A DNA stretch of 64,000 nt. Origin: Cyclobacteriaceae bacterium (GTDB taxonomy: Bacteria > Bacteroidota > Bacteroidia > Cytophagales > Cyclobacteriaceae). The notes under the pieces were generated by a model. The model saw only the letters and a program-made list of their open reading frames with translations, made no database searches and had not been told where the DNA came from. Where the stretch lies: positions 272,998 to 336,997 of the forward strand of contig JANQSI010000018.1 in NCBI GenBank assembly GCA_028284125.1. Direction: 5' to 3'. The position numbers were made by a program, and so were the translations under genes. This document shows positions 54,659 to 64,000 of this stretch, piece by piece. Numbering within the stretch: the stretch's first letter is position 1; every line of letters starts with the position of its first letter.

Positions 54659-55993
54659 TTAATCGCGATCGAAAGAAAGTCTTTGACCTAATATTGAATC
54701 ATCAATTTTGCCATCGTGATAAGCCAAGTGACCTGAAACAAAAGTGTGGGTGATTGATGATCTAAACGTGTGTCCTTCAAAAGGAGACCAGCCACATTTG
54801 GCAAGAATATTTTCCTTTTCAACTTTCCAAGGTTTATCAAGATCTACTAGAACAATGTCAGCAAAATATCCTTCGCGGATATACCCCCTTTCTGCCAAGT
54901 CAAAACACTGTACCGGAGCATGACACATTTTTTCTGCTATTCTTTCCAGCGATATTTTTCCTTCATAGTAGAAATCAAGCATCGCATTTAGCGTGTGCTG
55001 AACAAGAGGCCCACCAGCTGGAGCTTTGGTATAAGGGTTCTGTTTTTCTTCCAACGTATGAGGTGCATGATCGGTGGCAATCACATCAATCCTATTATCC
55101 AGAAGAGCTTTCCAAATCTGGTCTCTGTCTTCAGCCGTTTTAACGGCCGGGTTCCATTTGATGAAAACACCTTTCTCTTCATAATCGCTATCCGAAAACC
55201 ATAAGTGATGAATGCAAGCCTCAGAGGTTATCTTCTTTTTGCCCAAAGGTTCCTTATTGGAAAATAAGTCAGTTTCCTTTCCGGTGGAAATATGAAGAAT
55301 GTGCAACCGGGTATCGTTCTTTTTGGCCATTTCAATTGCTTGGGAAGATGAAAGGTAACATGCCTCCTCACTACGGATAACCGGATGATATTTGAGTGGT
55401 ATCTCATCTCCATAAAGTTCTTTGTAGACCGTCAAGTTCGTCTTAATGGTTTCCTCATCTTCACAATGTGTGGCGATTAGAATAGGAGCATTTCTAAAAA
55501 TATTCTCAAGCGTTTCAGGATTGTCAACTAACATGTTTCCTGTTGAAGAACCCATGAAGATTTTTATCCCACAGACAGTCTTAGGGTCGGTTTTTAAAAT
55601 CTCATCAAGATTGTCATTGGTAGATCCCATATAAAAAGAGTAGTTGGCCAGGGATTTCTCAGCTCCAAGTTGATATTTTTCCTCTAACAGTTCTTGTGTT
55701 ACCGTTTGAGGATTAACATTTGGCATTTCCATGTAAGATGTAATTCCTCCTGCAACTGCAGCTCGAGACTCAGTGAAAATTTCTCCTTTGTGTGTAAGAC
55801 CTGGCTCTCTGAAATGTACCTGATCATCGATAATACCAGGGAATAAATGCAGTTCGCTAGCATCAATTTCAGTTATGTTGCCTTCTATTTTGAGATTGCT
55901 TCCAATCTTTTCAATTCGACCATTCTTTATGTGAATATCACCAGTAGAAATGGCTCCTTCGTTTACAATCTTGGCATCCCTTATTACGTACAT
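54659..55993 (-). CDS. pyrC: Dihydroorotase
   Basis: 444 residues, class I amidohydrolase. Third step of pyrimidine synthesis. Conserved parts: FREPGLTHKGE, CGIKIFMGSSTGNML (carbamylated Lys), IATHCEDEE, HILHISTGKE and DVIATDHAPHT (Asp). In the first metal motif HxH the leading His is Gln58 (DDQVHFREPG), so one usual zinc ligand is absent; I believe this form is common in Bacteroidota. A promoter and inverted repeat lie upstream. Confidence 0.93.
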   Translation of the reverse strand: MYVIRDAKIVNEGAISTGDIHIKNGRIEKIGSNLKIEGNITEIDASELHLFPGIIDDQVHFREPGLTHKGEIFTESRAAVAGGITSYMEMPNVNPQTVTQELLEEKYQLGAEKSLANYSFYMGSTNDNLDEILKTDPKTVCGIKIFMGSSTGNMLVDNPETLENIFRNAPILIATHCEDEETIKTNLTVYKELYGDEIPLKYHPVIRSEEACYLSSSQAIEMAKKNDTRLHILHISTGKETDLFSNKEPLGKKKITSEACIHHLWFSDSDYEEKGVFIKWNPAVKTAEDRDQIWKALLDNRIDVIATDHAPHTLEEKQNPYTKAPAGGPLVQHTLNAMLDFYYEGKISLERIAEKMCHAPVQCFDLAERGYIREGYFADIVLVDLDKPWKVEKENILAKCGWSPFEGHTFRSSITHTFVSGHLAYHDGKIDDSILGQRLSFDRD

Positions 55994-56042
55994 CTTTGGA
56001 TTAATTTTAGTTGTAATTGAAATATTTCATAAATCAAATAGG

Positions 56043-56050
56043 CAAATTTA
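56043..56050 (-). promoter_or_regulatory. -7 element TAAATTTG for pyrC
   Basis: Minus-strand TAAATTTG, an exact TAnnTTTG followed by GCC, 50 bases before the pyrC ATG. There is no TTG at 19 bases; that spot lies in an inverted repeat. Confidence 0.5.
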
Positions 56051-56065
56051 TAAGGGGTAAAACGG

Positions 56066-56092
56066 TATTATCAGAAGTAAATTCTGATAATA
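56066..56092. promoter_or_regulatory. 11-bp-arm inverted repeat over the pyrC -33 region
   Basis: TATTATCAGAA (56066-56076) and TTCTGATAATA (56082-56092) are perfect arms around GTAAA. It covers where the pyrC -33 would be, so it looks like an operator. It is not followed by a T-run, so a terminator is unlikely. The rest of this 310-base gap (56093-56281) is AT-rich with nothing else recognised. Confidence 0.5.
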
Positions 56093-56281
56093 AATTCTGT
56101 TTATGTCCTAAATCTTACTATAATAATTTATTTATAAGTCAATTGTTGAAATAAAATTGCGAATTTGTTAAAATCATTAAAAGTCCACGTGTCATTTTTC
56201 TTCTATCCAGAAAAAAGACATATACTTGTATTAGAAAGATAGATGTTATAGTCTTTCTTTCCATAGCTGGTTGAAAAGATC

Positions 56282-56303
56282 TTGTGGGGCTTATGCCCCA
56301 CAA
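56282..56303 (-). terminator. Hairpin after the second M28 peptidase
   Basis: TTGTGGGGC (56282-56290) and GCCCCACAA (56295-56303) with loop TTAT, three bases past the gene's stop. The T-run after it is weak (GATCTTTT). Confidence 0.7.
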
Positions 56304-56306
56304 TGA

Positions 56307-57764
56307 TCAATTTCCCGCCACATTCTCCACCTTATCCTCATCAGCTTTTATTCTTTCTTCCCTATTTGCGATTTCCCATCCGGTATGGAAAATTAGTCGC
56401 GCAATTTTCTCCATCTTATCAAAGTTGATTTTTTCAATGGTGTCCGTGGGCTTGTGATAATCAGGGTGAACACCATTAAAGTAGAATATGATCGGAATGT
56501 TGTTTTTTGCGAAATTGTAGTGGTCTGATCGGTAATAGAACCTATTAGGATCATTCTCATCATTGTAAGTATAATCGAGCTCAAGGTTCGTATAGGTTGT
56601 ATTTACGTTCTCTGATAAGTCGTGCAATTCCTGCGATAATTTGTCAGATCCGATCAAGTAGATATAGTTCGGATTGTCACTATGTTTTTCATCCACTCGT
56701 CCAACCATGTCTATGTTCAAGTTGGCGACCGTATTTTCAAGCGGAAAAATCGGATTAAAATCTGTGTAGTATCGTGATCCCAGAAGACCTTTCTCCTCAC
56801 CAGTTACTGTCATGAAAAGAATACTCCTTTTTGGTCCTTTTCCTTTTTCTGCTGCGTTTGTGAATGCCTGAGCCAATTCCAGAACTGTTACCGTACCAGA
56901 CCCATCGTCATCCGCGCCATTATTTATTTCGCCATTCGTGATACCAATGTGATCGTAATGAGCAGTTATCACGACTACTTCTTCCGGCTTTTCTGAACCT
57001 CTTAGAAAACCAAGAACATTCTCCGTTTCCGTTGGTTTGTCAAGGTAGTCTGCATTAAAAATCACTTGAGCTTTATCTCCAGCGTTCAATTGGTCATACT
57101 CTTTTTCAAATATCCAAGAGATAGTTTCTCTACCAAGGAGTACCATTTTACTTCCTTCATTGTCTCTGCCATCTAATCCTAACCCTGGTCTTTGCATAAA
57201 AGAAGAAAACCTACTTAAGGTTGATGAAAATGCATCATCTGGTTCGATGATTTCTATAAAACCCTTAGCCCCCGCTTCTTTTGCCTTTTCAATGCGATCC
57301 TGCATTCTTGTAAACCCTTGAACTCGGTAAGCAACGTAAGCATCTTTGTAAGATTTAATGTTGCTGTCCGATTCGTCAGCAATCACAATATTGATGTATT
57401 CCTCACCTGAAGTTTCGGCTCTTGAGAAATAAATGAAATCTTCAAATACCATTTTTTTCTCTTCACCTTTTCTGAAATATGATGTGCTAATCTCGCTTGA
57501 GGTCAAATTAAACTTTTGAAAATAGGTGTTATCCACCGGAGCTTCCAAACCGAGTGATTCGAAATAGTTAGCGATGTATTCTGCCGCCATCTTTTGGCCT
57601 TTAGTTCCTGTTTCTCTTCCTTCATATTCATCAGATGCCAAGATTTGTAAGTGCCCTCTTAGGTCGTCAACTTTAATGGTTTTGGCATATTTTATTGCTT
57701 GCTTGTCCTGGGCAATACCTCCCCATGCTATCAATACTCCAATTAGATAAATTACTTTTTTCAT
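56307..57764 (-). CDS. Secreted M28 family metallopeptidase, second copy
   Basis: 485 residues. Signal peptide MKKVIYLIGVLIAWGGIAQ. Zinc site: VVITAHYDHIG (His), NGADDDGSGT (Asp), VTGEEKGLLGS (Glu pair), NIDMVGR (Asp) and HPDYHKPTDT (His). A PA-like insert lies at about 120-230. Its paralogue at 18.0-19.5 kb has the same layout. Exopeptidase at the cell surface or periplasm. Confidence 0.9.
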   Translation of the reverse strand: MKKVIYLIGVLIAWGGIAQDKQAIKYAKTIKVDDLRGHLQILASDEYEGRETGTKGQKMAAEYIANYFESLGLEAPVDNTYFQKFNLTSSEISTSYFRKGEEKKMVFEDFIYFSRAETSGEEYINIVIADESDSNIKSYKDAYVAYRVQGFTRMQDRIEKAKEAGAKGFIEIIEPDDAFSSTLSRFSSFMQRPGLGLDGRDNEGSKMVLLGRETISWIFEKEYDQLNAGDKAQVIFNADYLDKPTETENVLGFLRGSEKPEEVVVITAHYDHIGITNGEINNGADDDGSGTVTVLELAQAFTNAAEKGKGPKRSILFMTVTGEEKGLLGSRYYTDFNPIFPLENTVANLNIDMVGRVDEKHSDNPNYIYLIGSDKLSQELHDLSENVNTTYTNLELDYTYNDENDPNRFYYRSDHYNFAKNNIPIIFYFNGVHPDYHKPTDTIEKINFDKMEKIARLIFHTGWEIANREERIKADEDKVENVAGN

Positions 57765-57860
57765 TAGTTAAAATTGATTGATTATTTCAAGGGATAAAGC
57801 TACGAGATTTTTAAATCGACCAAACTAATTATTTACAGGAATGGTTACGTATAAAACCTT

Positions 57861-57879
57861 TTAGTCCTGAAAGGACTAA
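57861..57879. repeat. TTAGTCCT-GAA-AGGACTAA hairpin before gcvP
   Basis: Perfect 8-bp arms with a 3-base loop, 41 bases before the gcvP ATG. It has no T-run for a + terminator. Could be a leader hairpin or a REP-like unit. Confidence 0.5.
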
Positions 57880-57919
57880 TGTAAATTAGCGCCCTTAAAA
57901 AATAAACACAGCCCTCCCA

Positions 57920-60784
57920 ATGGAAATCAATCTTAACGATCGAGTGACTTTTGAAAGTCGACACAATGGACCTGAAACGGATCATCAGGAGATGCTCAAT
58001 GCGATTGGTGTTGATACGATAGATCAATTGATAAATGAGGCAATTCCTCCAGCGATTCGACAAGAAAAAGAACTTGCCTTACCTAAGCCATTGAATGAGT
58101 ACGAGTACCTTTCAAGCATTAAGAAAACTGCCTCCAAAAACAAAGTTTACAAATCGTTTATTGGACAGGGTTATTACAACTCTGTGGTTCCAACCGTGAT
58201 TCAGAGAAATATCCTGGAGAATCCGGGATGGTATACAGCATACACTCCATATCAGGCGGAGATTGCTCAAGGCCGATTAGAAGCGCTTATCAATTTTCAA
58301 ACGATGGTCATTGATTTGACGGGGATGGAGATTGCCAATGCCTCGTTACTGGATGAAGCCACGGCAGCTGCTGAAGCAATGACGATGTTATTTGGATCGA
58401 GAAAGAGAGACAAGAAAAATGCGAACAAATTCCTTGTCGACAATGAAGTATTTCCCCAAACGATTGAAGTACTGAAAACGAGGGCATTACCATTTGGAAT
58501 TGAATTGTCAGTTGTCGATTTAAGTAATTCTGATGTAACTGCAGATGATGTATTCGGAATTCTTTTCCAATATCCTAATAATTCAGGATCGATTAAAGAT
58601 TGGTCTTCCATAGTTGCTGCAGCTAAAGAGAACAATGTATTCACTGCCTGCGCATCAGATCTTCTTGCACTTGTACTTTTAACTGCGCCTGGTGATTGGG
58701 GAACAGATGTAGTAGTTGGAACTTCTCAGCGTTTTGGGATTCCAATGGGCTATGGTGGACCTCACGCAGCATTTTTCGCCACAAAAGAAGATTTCAAACG
58801 AGCAATTCCTGGGCGGATCATTGGGGCTTCCAAAGATGCACATGGGAATGATGCCTATCGAATGGCGCTCCAAACTAGAGAGCAACACATCAAGCGTGAG
58901 CGAGCAACTTCCAACATTTGTACGGCTCAGGTTTTGTTGGCTGTGATGGCTTCCATGTATGCAGTTTATCATGGGTCTGGGGGATTAAAACGGATTGCAC
59001 TTAGAACACATGGACTTGCCAAGGAAACATCAGACGGTTTATCTGAATTGGGATTCCAAAATAGAAATGAGGTGTATTTCGATACGCTTCGAATTGACTT
59101 GGATAGTTCTCAAATAGCTAAACTCAAGGAATTGAGTGATAAGGAAAAAATCAATTTCAGATATTTCAATGACGGAGTAGGCATTTCATTTGACGAATCA
59201 CATACGGTGAATGACGCAAACAAAGTCCTAAACGTTTTTGCACAATTGGCTGAAGCGAACAGTATTTCAATTACTGAAAAAGTGAAAGCAGAATTTCCTG
59301 GTTCGCTTGATCGTAAAACGGATTTTCTCACACATCCGGTATTCAACAATTTCCACTCGGAGCATGAGTTGCTTCGCTACATGAAGCGGCTCGAAAACAA
59401 AGATCTTTCTTTGGTTCATTCCATGATCTCTTTGGGCTCATGTACGATGAAGCTAAATGCGACAACAGAAATGGTTCCTGTAACCTGGCCTGAATTTGGA
59501 AATATTCATCCATTCGCGCCCAAGGATCAGGCGGAAGGTTATCAGATTATGATCTCTGAACTTCATGATTGGCTAGTGGAAATCACAGGATTTGATTCGA
59601 TCTCTTTTCAGCCAAACTCCGGAGCTCAAGGGGAGTATGCAGGTTTGATGGTCATAAAATCCTATCTGGAGGGTTCGGGACAGCCGGATCGAAACATAGC
59701 ACTAATTCCCTCTTCTGCTCACGGAACCAATCCAGCGAGTGCGGTAATGGCGGGGATGAAAGTAGTAATTGTTCAATGTGATGATAACGGAAATATTGAT
59801 TTATCGGATTTAAAGGCGAAGGCGGAAGAACATTCTGAAACATTAGCAGCATTGATGGTGACGTATCCATCCACTCATGGAGTTTTTGAAGAATCGATCA
59901 TCGAGATATGTGAAATTATTCATCAAAACGGCGGTCAGGTCTACATGGATGGCGCAAACATGAATGCACAAGTTGGTTTGACATCTCCAGGAATCATTGG
60001 AGCTGATGTTTGCCATTTAAATCTTCACAAAACGTTCTGTATTCCTCATGGAGGAGGAGGTCCTGGGATGGGTCCAATTGGAGTAGCGGAGCATTTGACT
60101 CCTTACTTACCAGGACATATCACAGAGGAAAACAATAATCCATCCATTGCGGCTGCACCGTTTTCAAGTGCGAGCATCTTACCAATTTCTCACGCTTATG
60201 TGGCGATGATGGGAGCAAAAGGGTTGACTAATGCGACAAAGCTGGCGATTCTAAATGCGAATTACATTGCTGCTAAATTGAAGGACCACTATCCTGTTCT
60301 TTATACCAACGAAAAAGGTAAGAATGCACATGAGTTGATCATTGATTGCCGTGAATTCAAAAAATCGGGAATAGAGGTAGAGGATATTGCCAAACGACTC
60401 ATCGACTATGGGTTCCATGCGCCGACCGTTTCATTTCCGGTTCCAGGCACAATGATGATCGAACCAACTGAAAGCGAAGTTAAGGAAGAGCTTGATCGGT
60501 TTTGTGAGGCGATGATCTCTATTCGGTCAGAAGTTCAACAAGTGATGGACGGGGTAATGGATGCTGAGAACAACCCGCTTAAAAATGCACCTCATTCTTA
60601 TAAAACACTGGTTGCGGATGAGTGGAATTATCCTTACTCAAGAGAAATTGCTGCATTTCCTGTTAGCTATGTCAAGGAAAACAAATTCTGGCCAGCAGTT
60701 AGCAGAGTGGATAATGCATATGGAGATAGAAACTTGGTGTGCAGTTGCTTGCCGGTTGATGCTTACGAGGAAGTCGAAGGTTAA
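57920..60784 (+). CDS. gcvP: Glycine dehydrogenase (decarboxylating), P protein
   Basis: 954 residues, the single-chain form of P protein. Decarboxylates glycine with PLP and passes the aminomethyl group to the H protein lipoate in the glycine cleavage system. The PLP Lys is K704 in [16 protein letters not shown]. The N-terminal half ([31 protein letters not shown]) is the inactive-domain pair. The T and H genes are not in the window. Confidence 0.97.
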   Translation: MEINLNDRVTFESRHNGPETDHQEMLNAIGVDTIDQLINEAIPPAIRQEKELALPKPLNEYEYLSSIKKTASKNKVYKSFIGQGYYNSVVPTVIQRNILENPGWYTAYTPYQAEIAQGRLEALINFQTMVIDLTGMEIANASLLDEATAAAEAMTMLFGSRKRDKKNANKFLVDNEVFPQTIEVLKTRALPFGIELSVVDLSNSDVTADDVFGILFQYPNNSGSIKDWSSIVAAAKENNVFTACASDLLALVLLTAPGDWGTDVVVGTSQRFGIPMGYGGPHAAFFATKEDFKRAIPGRIIGASKDAHGNDAYRMALQTREQHIKRERATSNICTAQVLLAVMASMYAVYHGSGGLKRIALRTHGLAKETSDGLSELGFQNRNEVYFDTLRIDLDSSQIAKLKELSDKEKINFRYFNDGVGISFDESHTVNDANKVLNVFAQLAEANSISITEKVKAEFPGSLDRKTDFLTHPVFNNFHSEHELLRYMKRLENKDLSLVHSMISLGSCTMKLNATTEMVPVTWPEFGNIHPFAPKDQAEGYQIMISELHDWLVEITGFDSISFQPNSGAQGEYAGLMVIKSYLEGSGQPDRNIALIPSSAHGTNPASAVMAGMKVVIVQCDDNGNIDLSDLKAKAEEHSETLAALMVTYPSTHGVFEESIIEICEIIHQNGGQVYMDGANMNAQVGLTSPGIIGADVCHLNLHKTFCIPHGGGGPGMGPIGVAEHLTPYLPGHITEENNNPSIAAAPFSSASILPISHAYVAMMGAKGLTNATKLAILNANYIAAKLKDHYPVLYTNEKGKNAHELIIDCREFKKSGIEVEDIAKRLIDYGFHAPTVSFPVPGTMMIEPTESEVKEELDRFCEAMISIRSEVQQVMDGVMDAENNPLKNAPHSYKTLVADEWNYPYSREIAAFPVSYVKENKFWPAVSRVDNAYGDRNLVCSCLPVDAYEEVEG

Positions 60785-60788
60785 AAGT

Positions 60789-61253
60789 CTAATTGCAGAT
60801 CAGGACTTCAAACGATCCTTCGACAGTATTATCATCATCAAGCTGAGCCTGCAAATATCCAAAGATGCGGAGGTTGTCGATATCAAATATTTCCAGAAAT
60901 CCGCTTGTTGCGATAGCAGAGCTTCCGTCTGAGTAGTGAAATCGCGCGGACTCTGATACGATAGGAAGTGGAATGGAAAAACTTCCTCTTTGTAGTGGCA
61001 TAATCATTGAAATGTGATTGTTACCTGTGTTTGGAACAGCGCAAGGGTCTTGTGCACTTTCTTGTGTAGAAAGAAACTTGATTTGGTATTTCAAGTCCGA
61101 AGAAAAGATGAATGCATTTCCAAATTTCAATTCCCAGTCCTTACCTTCTACTTTTCCTACCAAGACCTGATCAGGAAGTTGTATGTCGTTTTCTCCACAA
61201 TTTGTTAAAAGCAAAACGAATGAGAGCAACAAAAAAGGGAAAGCTGATTTCAT
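60789..61253 (-). CDS. Lipoprotein of unknown function
   Basis: 154 residues. Lipobox LLLTNC, Cys19. Mature part GENDIQLPDQVLVGKVEGKDWELKFGNAFI and a beta-sandwich-like remainder. No family recognised. Converges with gcvP, four bases apart. Confidence 0.65.
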   Translation of the reverse strand: MKSAFPFLLLSFVLLLTNCGENDIQLPDQVLVGKVEGKDWELKFGNAFIFSSDLKYQIKFLSTQESAQDPCAVPNTGNNHISMIMPLQRGSFSIPLPIVSESARFHYSDGSSAIATSGFLEIFDIDNLRIFGYLQAQLDDDNTVEGSFEVLICN

Positions 61254-61303
61254 CTCGATAAAGATATAACCTACTTCCCTTGAACGGAGTTTTTGGTTTG
61301 GAA

Positions 61304-61957
61304 TTATCCTTTCCTCAGATAAATGTTTCCGCTTATCGTTTTAAATGAAAGTCTCTCTCCACCATCGCTAATCCTGCCTCGAATATCTTGACCTACAATT
61401 TGACGTAAGCCGTCTTTTCCATATGGAAACTTGATATCCATGTCACTGAAAACTTCTCCTGAAATTGTTTCGGCTCTGAAATCAAACCCCAGATTTGGTG
61501 GAACGGTAATATCAATGGCACCAGAAATGGTTTCGAGATTCATTTCGGTTCCATAATATTCAAATTCGTAATCTCCTGAGATGGTGTTAGCATCTACTTC
61601 CAACTGTTTTGGTAGATAAACAACATAGTTAATGGTTGTCTGCCAACTTCGATTTCGGTTCCATCTTTTTCTTCCTATATCATCCCATTTGTCTTCATCC
61701 ATTTCGATATACACAGTCGAAGAAGATTTGGTAGATGACAAAACAAAAATGTCATTATCTCTTCCATCATTTATTTCCACCTCAACTTCGACCTTAACTT
61801 CATTTTTGTTCCACGTTTTGAAAAGGATGTCGTCTGCAAAGGGGAATTCTAGGTCTAGTTTTGATTGACCAGATAACTCAATAGTTTCAATTACATTTTT
61901 AGGTTGTGCGGACAGCCCCAAAGTTGCCACGCATAGAAGAATAGTTAGTGTTTTCAT
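61304..61957 (-). CDS. DUF4097-like putative adhesin, copy 1
   Basis: 217 residues. Signal peptide MKTLTILLCVATLGLSAQ. Beta-helix-like strands end in the typical ISGDYEF, ISGAIDI, ISGEVFSDM and ISGNIYLRKG phrases of DUF4097 proteins. Surface or periplasmic; function unproven. Related to the next gene, eight bases away. Confidence 0.8.
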   Translation of the reverse strand: MKTLTILLCVATLGLSAQPKNVIETIELSGQSKLDLEFPFADDILFKTWNKNEVKVEVEVEINDGRDNDIFVLSSTKSSSTVYIEMDEDKWDDIGRKRWNRNRSWQTTINYVVYLPKQLEVDANTISGDYEFEYYGTEMNLETISGAIDITVPPNLGFDFRAETISGEVFSDMDIKFPYGKDGLRQIVGQDIRGRISDGGERLSFKTISGNIYLRKG

Positions 61958-61965
61958 TGCTCTGA

Positions 61966-62769
61966 TCAGTTTGATTTTCTTACATAGATGTCTCCACTTA
62001 TGGTTTTAAGGGAAACCTGTACTCCGCCACCATTTAATGTCCCTGTCGCTGATTGACCGACAAGCCTTCTTTTGTCTGCGTCTTCACCGAGATCAAAATC
62101 AAGATCCGTGTAAACTCCTCCTGAAACAGTTGCCATTTTGAACACCCCTTCGGTAGACGAGGGAATACTCACATCAATGTCACCGCTTGTAGAAGTGATT
62201 GATGATGGAGATGCCTGGTTTAGGCTTGAGAAGATCACTTCAAGGTCAGCGCTTAACGTGTGGGCAACAATTGGTCCGGTCACATCCTCAAATACCAGAT
62301 CGCCGACCTGACTTTTGGCTTCAATCTCGTTTTGCATCCCAGAGATTTCCACATCACCGGCTTGCCAGCTCAAGTAGTCCAATTTCAGCATAAGGTCTTT
62401 TGGAACTCGAATTCTGTAGGTTCCATCATCCGCTTCTCTGTGCGCTCCTGATAAGGAAATTACATTACCTTCTTGCTCAATGCTCAAGCCAATTCCGGTG
62501 TTTTCGGGTGCGCCTCCTGAAAGAGGTTTAAGTCCTCTTGCCTTTTCTGGAAGCCCTTCATAATCCAATGCCTGAATTAGAATTTCTGAAACATCTTCTC
62601 CTCGGATTTCTAAATCCGCCGCAAGCTGAGTGATTTCAAGTATCGTCTCAGAGGCATTGCCCTTGACATCAAATCTGAAACTAGAGTCTTGGCTAAAAGC
62701 TAGCTGAATAGATAGGAGTAGTACTCCCGTCAGTAGCGTTTTCATTTTATTTTTATTTATCGTTTTCAT
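61966..62769 (-). CDS. DUF4097-like putative adhesin, copy 2
   Basis: 267 residues. Signal peptide; the start could also be the ATG at 62745 (MKTLLTGVLLLSIQ). The C-terminus, VSGGVYTDLD and ISGDIYVRKSN, matches copy 1 (ISGNIYLRKG). A tandem pair, in the same direction as the sigma and anti-sigma genes at 62.8-64 kb and probably co-transcribed with them. Confidence 0.8.
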   Translation of the reverse strand: MKTINKNKMKTLLTGVLLLSIQLAFSQDSSFRFDVKGNASETILEITQLAADLEIRGEDVSEILIQALDYEGLPEKARGLKPLSGGAPENTGIGLSIEQEGNVISLSGAHREADDGTYRIRVPKDLMLKLDYLSWQAGDVEISGMQNEIEAKSQVGDLVFEDVTGPIVAHTLSADLEVIFSSLNQASPSSITSTSGDIDVSIPSSTEGVFKMATVSGGVYTDLDFDLGEDADKRRLVGQSATGTLNGGGVQVSLKTISGDIYVRKSN

Positions 62770-62791
62770 ATTAGCTCTTTTTGATCTGTGT

Positions 62792-63532
62792 TTATGTTAA
62801 GACCTGAATAGCAATCTCTGCTTGCTGCTTTACTTCAGGTGAGATCTCCTCATTATCAATTATGTCTTTTAGTGGTGCAATCGCACTTCTTTCTTCTGCT
62901 TCTACAAGAATTGTGATTAGTGAAATTTGAATCAATGCATCATTTTGAGATTCGAGTGACTTTACTAGCTGAGCCCTCACATCTTCATTGTCAATGTAAT
63001 TAGCCACTGCCTGCAGGGCTGCATATCGAACATTCGGGCTTTTGTCAGAATTCAAAGTGTTGATCAAAGTAGAAATCAATTCAGGGCTGACTTCTCGAGT
63101 TGAAGCTTCGATCTGATTGACTGCCATGATTCGTTCACTTGCTGAATACTCCTGCAAAGCGCTTGTCAATGTCACTTCTTTGAGTGATTCAATTTCGCTT
63201 TTGAGACTAGCCAATTCGGAAGTGTTTGAGTTATCTGAGATCCTGCCCAATCCAAATCCAAGGATTAAAATCGTAACGGCGGCAGCTATATGCATCCAGG
63301 AGAATTGACCGGAACTTTTGGATTTTTCGGTCATAATGGTCTCTTGAAAATTCATTTTTATGTGAGCTGGAACATCCACACTTTGTGAGCTTTCAATAGC
63401 ATCAACTACCTCCTTTAGTTCGTTGAACCGATTCTTGAGATCAGAATCTTTAGAAAGAAGCTGCTCAAGTTCTTTGTTAGCACCTCCTTCGATCAACTCG
63501 ATCAATTCTTCGTCTGTAATCTCTTTTTTCAT
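62792..63532 (-). CDS. Anti-sigma-factor-like protein with HEAT repeats
   Basis: 246 residues. Cytoplasmic N-terminus (about 1-75) rich in acidic helices, one membrane helix near 82-100 (HIAAAVTILILGFGLG), and an extracytoplasmic part with HEAT-like repeats (SPNVRYAALQAVANYIDNEDV; NDALIQISLITILVEAEERSAIAPL). Sits 12 bases after the ECF sigma gene, the usual place for its anti-sigma. There is no zinc-finger HxxxCxxC, so it is not the classical zf-HC2 form. Confidence 0.75.
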   Translation of the reverse strand: MKKEITDEELIELIEGGANKELEQLLSKDSDLKNRFNELKEVVDAIESSQSVDVPAHIKMNFQETIMTEKSKSSGQFSWMHIAAAVTILILGFGLGRISDNSNTSELASLKSEIESLKEVTLTSALQEYSASERIMAVNQIEASTREVSPELISTLINTLNSDKSPNVRYAALQAVANYIDNEDVRAQLVKSLESQNDALIQISLITILVEAEERSAIAPLKDIIDNEEISPEVKQQAEIAIQVLT

Positions 63533-63544
63533 TGTTCTAAATTT

Positions 63545-64000
63545 CTAGTTCCATTCATTTTCTCGAGCAAAGTAGAGTTCCTTCAATTCTTTCAGTGTCC
63601 GGTGAACTTGCACTTTGATATTGCTTACTGAGGTTTTTCTCATTACTGCAATCTGCTCGTATTTCAATCCTTCGAACTTGCTCAACACAAGCAACTCTCT
63701 TTTGTCATCGGGCAATTCATTCATTGCCTTGTATAGTTGCTTTTCTCTTTCTCTGCTTTCGTCCAGTTCTTCTTCCATTACTTCCGGCATCACTTCGACT
63801 GGGTTAAACTGGTCTTTGTGAACCTTCATTTTTCGGAAATGATCTTTGGTCATGTTCCGGGCAATTTGAAAAATCCAGTATTGGACGGTTTGACCTTCCT
63901 TGTATGATTTCCTGTACTTCATTACTCGTATAAAAAGCTCTTGAGTAAGGTCATCACTATCATCCCTGTCTAGCGTAGACTTAAGAAAGTAATTGTATAT
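63545..64000 (-). CDS. ECF sigma factor, N-terminus outside the window
   Basis: 151 codons are open to base 64000, so the true start lies beyond. Region 2 reads NYFLKSTLDRDDSDDLTQEL and ends in YWIFQIARNMTKDHFRK. Region 4, ELPDDKRELLVLSKFEGLKYEQIAVMRKTSVSNIKVQVHRTL, is complete. An ATG at 63922 is internal to region 2 and not the start. Likely controls the following anti-sigma/DUF4097 genes. Confidence 0.88.
   Translation of the reverse strand: MYNYFLKSTLDRDDSDDLTQELFIRVMKYRKSYKEGQTVQYWIFQIARNMTKDHFRKMKVHKDQFNPVEVMPEVMEEELDESREREKQLYKAMNELPDDKRELLVLSKFEGLKYEQIAVMRKTSVSNIKVQVHRTLKELKELYFARENEWN

Noticed and set aside
56183..56193. GTCCACGTGTC as a third parS site
   Set aside because: It shares only the CCACGTG core and lacks the GTT/AAC arms.
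57765..57919. Glycine riboswitch upstream of gcvP
   Set aside because: I see only a simple hairpin and a degenerate -7; none of the paired aptamer structure expected.
1..64000. CRISPR array, insertion sequence, prophage or toxin-antitoxin module
   Set aside because: No regularly spaced repeats, transposase, integrase, phage structural or recognisable toxin genes were seen on either strand.

Overview
The window looks like chromosomal DNA of a free-living, gliding member of the Bacteroidota, most likely order Cytophagales. The evidence is a GldJ gliding lipoprotein gene at the left edge, a 1337-residue protein with a type IX secretion (T9SS) C-terminal sorting domain, the Bacteroidota-type promoter (TTG, about 19 bases, TAnnTTTG), many short-lipobox lipoproteins, and the DUF4175 / ATPase / ybeY / mnmG gene order. 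The DNA is moderately AT-rich and densely coding. I see no insertion sequence, prophage, integrase or CRISPR array.

Layout. 1-1.65 kb: the end of gldJ and a convergent comF. 1.67-10.9 kb: a + strand run (DUF4175 protein, ATP-binding protein, ybeY, mnmG, methyltransferase, Ig-like lipoprotein). Two ParB-binding (parS) sites lie in the ybeY-mnmG gap. 10.9-11.28 kb: a gene-free AT-rich stretch with DnaA-box-like 9-mers, which I propose as a replication-origin candidate. 11.3-17.9 kb: a TPR protein, a MarR regulator with a 12-bp palindromic operator, and a FadN/FadA beta-oxidation operon. 18-25.7 kb: an M28 peptidase, a candidate structured RNA, and a leftward five-gene signalling operon (CPPHCP-tail protein, multi-pass membrane protein, 36-aa membrane microprotein, histidine kinase, NarL-type response regulator). 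Three copies of a TACC-N8-GGTA inverted repeat lie at the two ends of this operon. Two more membrane microproteins, a class V aminotransferase, a Rieske protein and a cation exchanger follow.

25.9-33.7 kb: SDR, tandem TerB-like genes, arylamine N-acetyltransferase, Tag glycosylase, release factor 1 and lipoproteins. 33.7-43.9 kb: the T9SS cargo protein, Lgt, TrkH/TrkA potassium uptake and an amino acid:cation symporter. 44-53.4 kb: esterase, RsmI-like methylase, metK, DJ-1-like lipoprotein, membrane proteins, a His-rich DUF4198/HupE pair and DUF2911. 53.4-64 kb: an ECF sigma factor, tRNA-His with an odd duplicated leader, dihydroorotase, a second M28 peptidase, gcvP, and at the right edge an ECF sigma / HEAT-repeat anti-sigma / DUF4097 cluster cut by the window end.

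Most genes are housekeeping or common Bacteroidota genes. The best candidate for something undescribed is the 19.6-22.9 kb signalling locus: a kinase with almost no sensor of its own, co-transcribed with a membrane protein, a microprotein and a Cys-tailed small protein, with repeated box-like operators at both ends. The oriC/parS region and the tRNA-His leader are the next most interesting.
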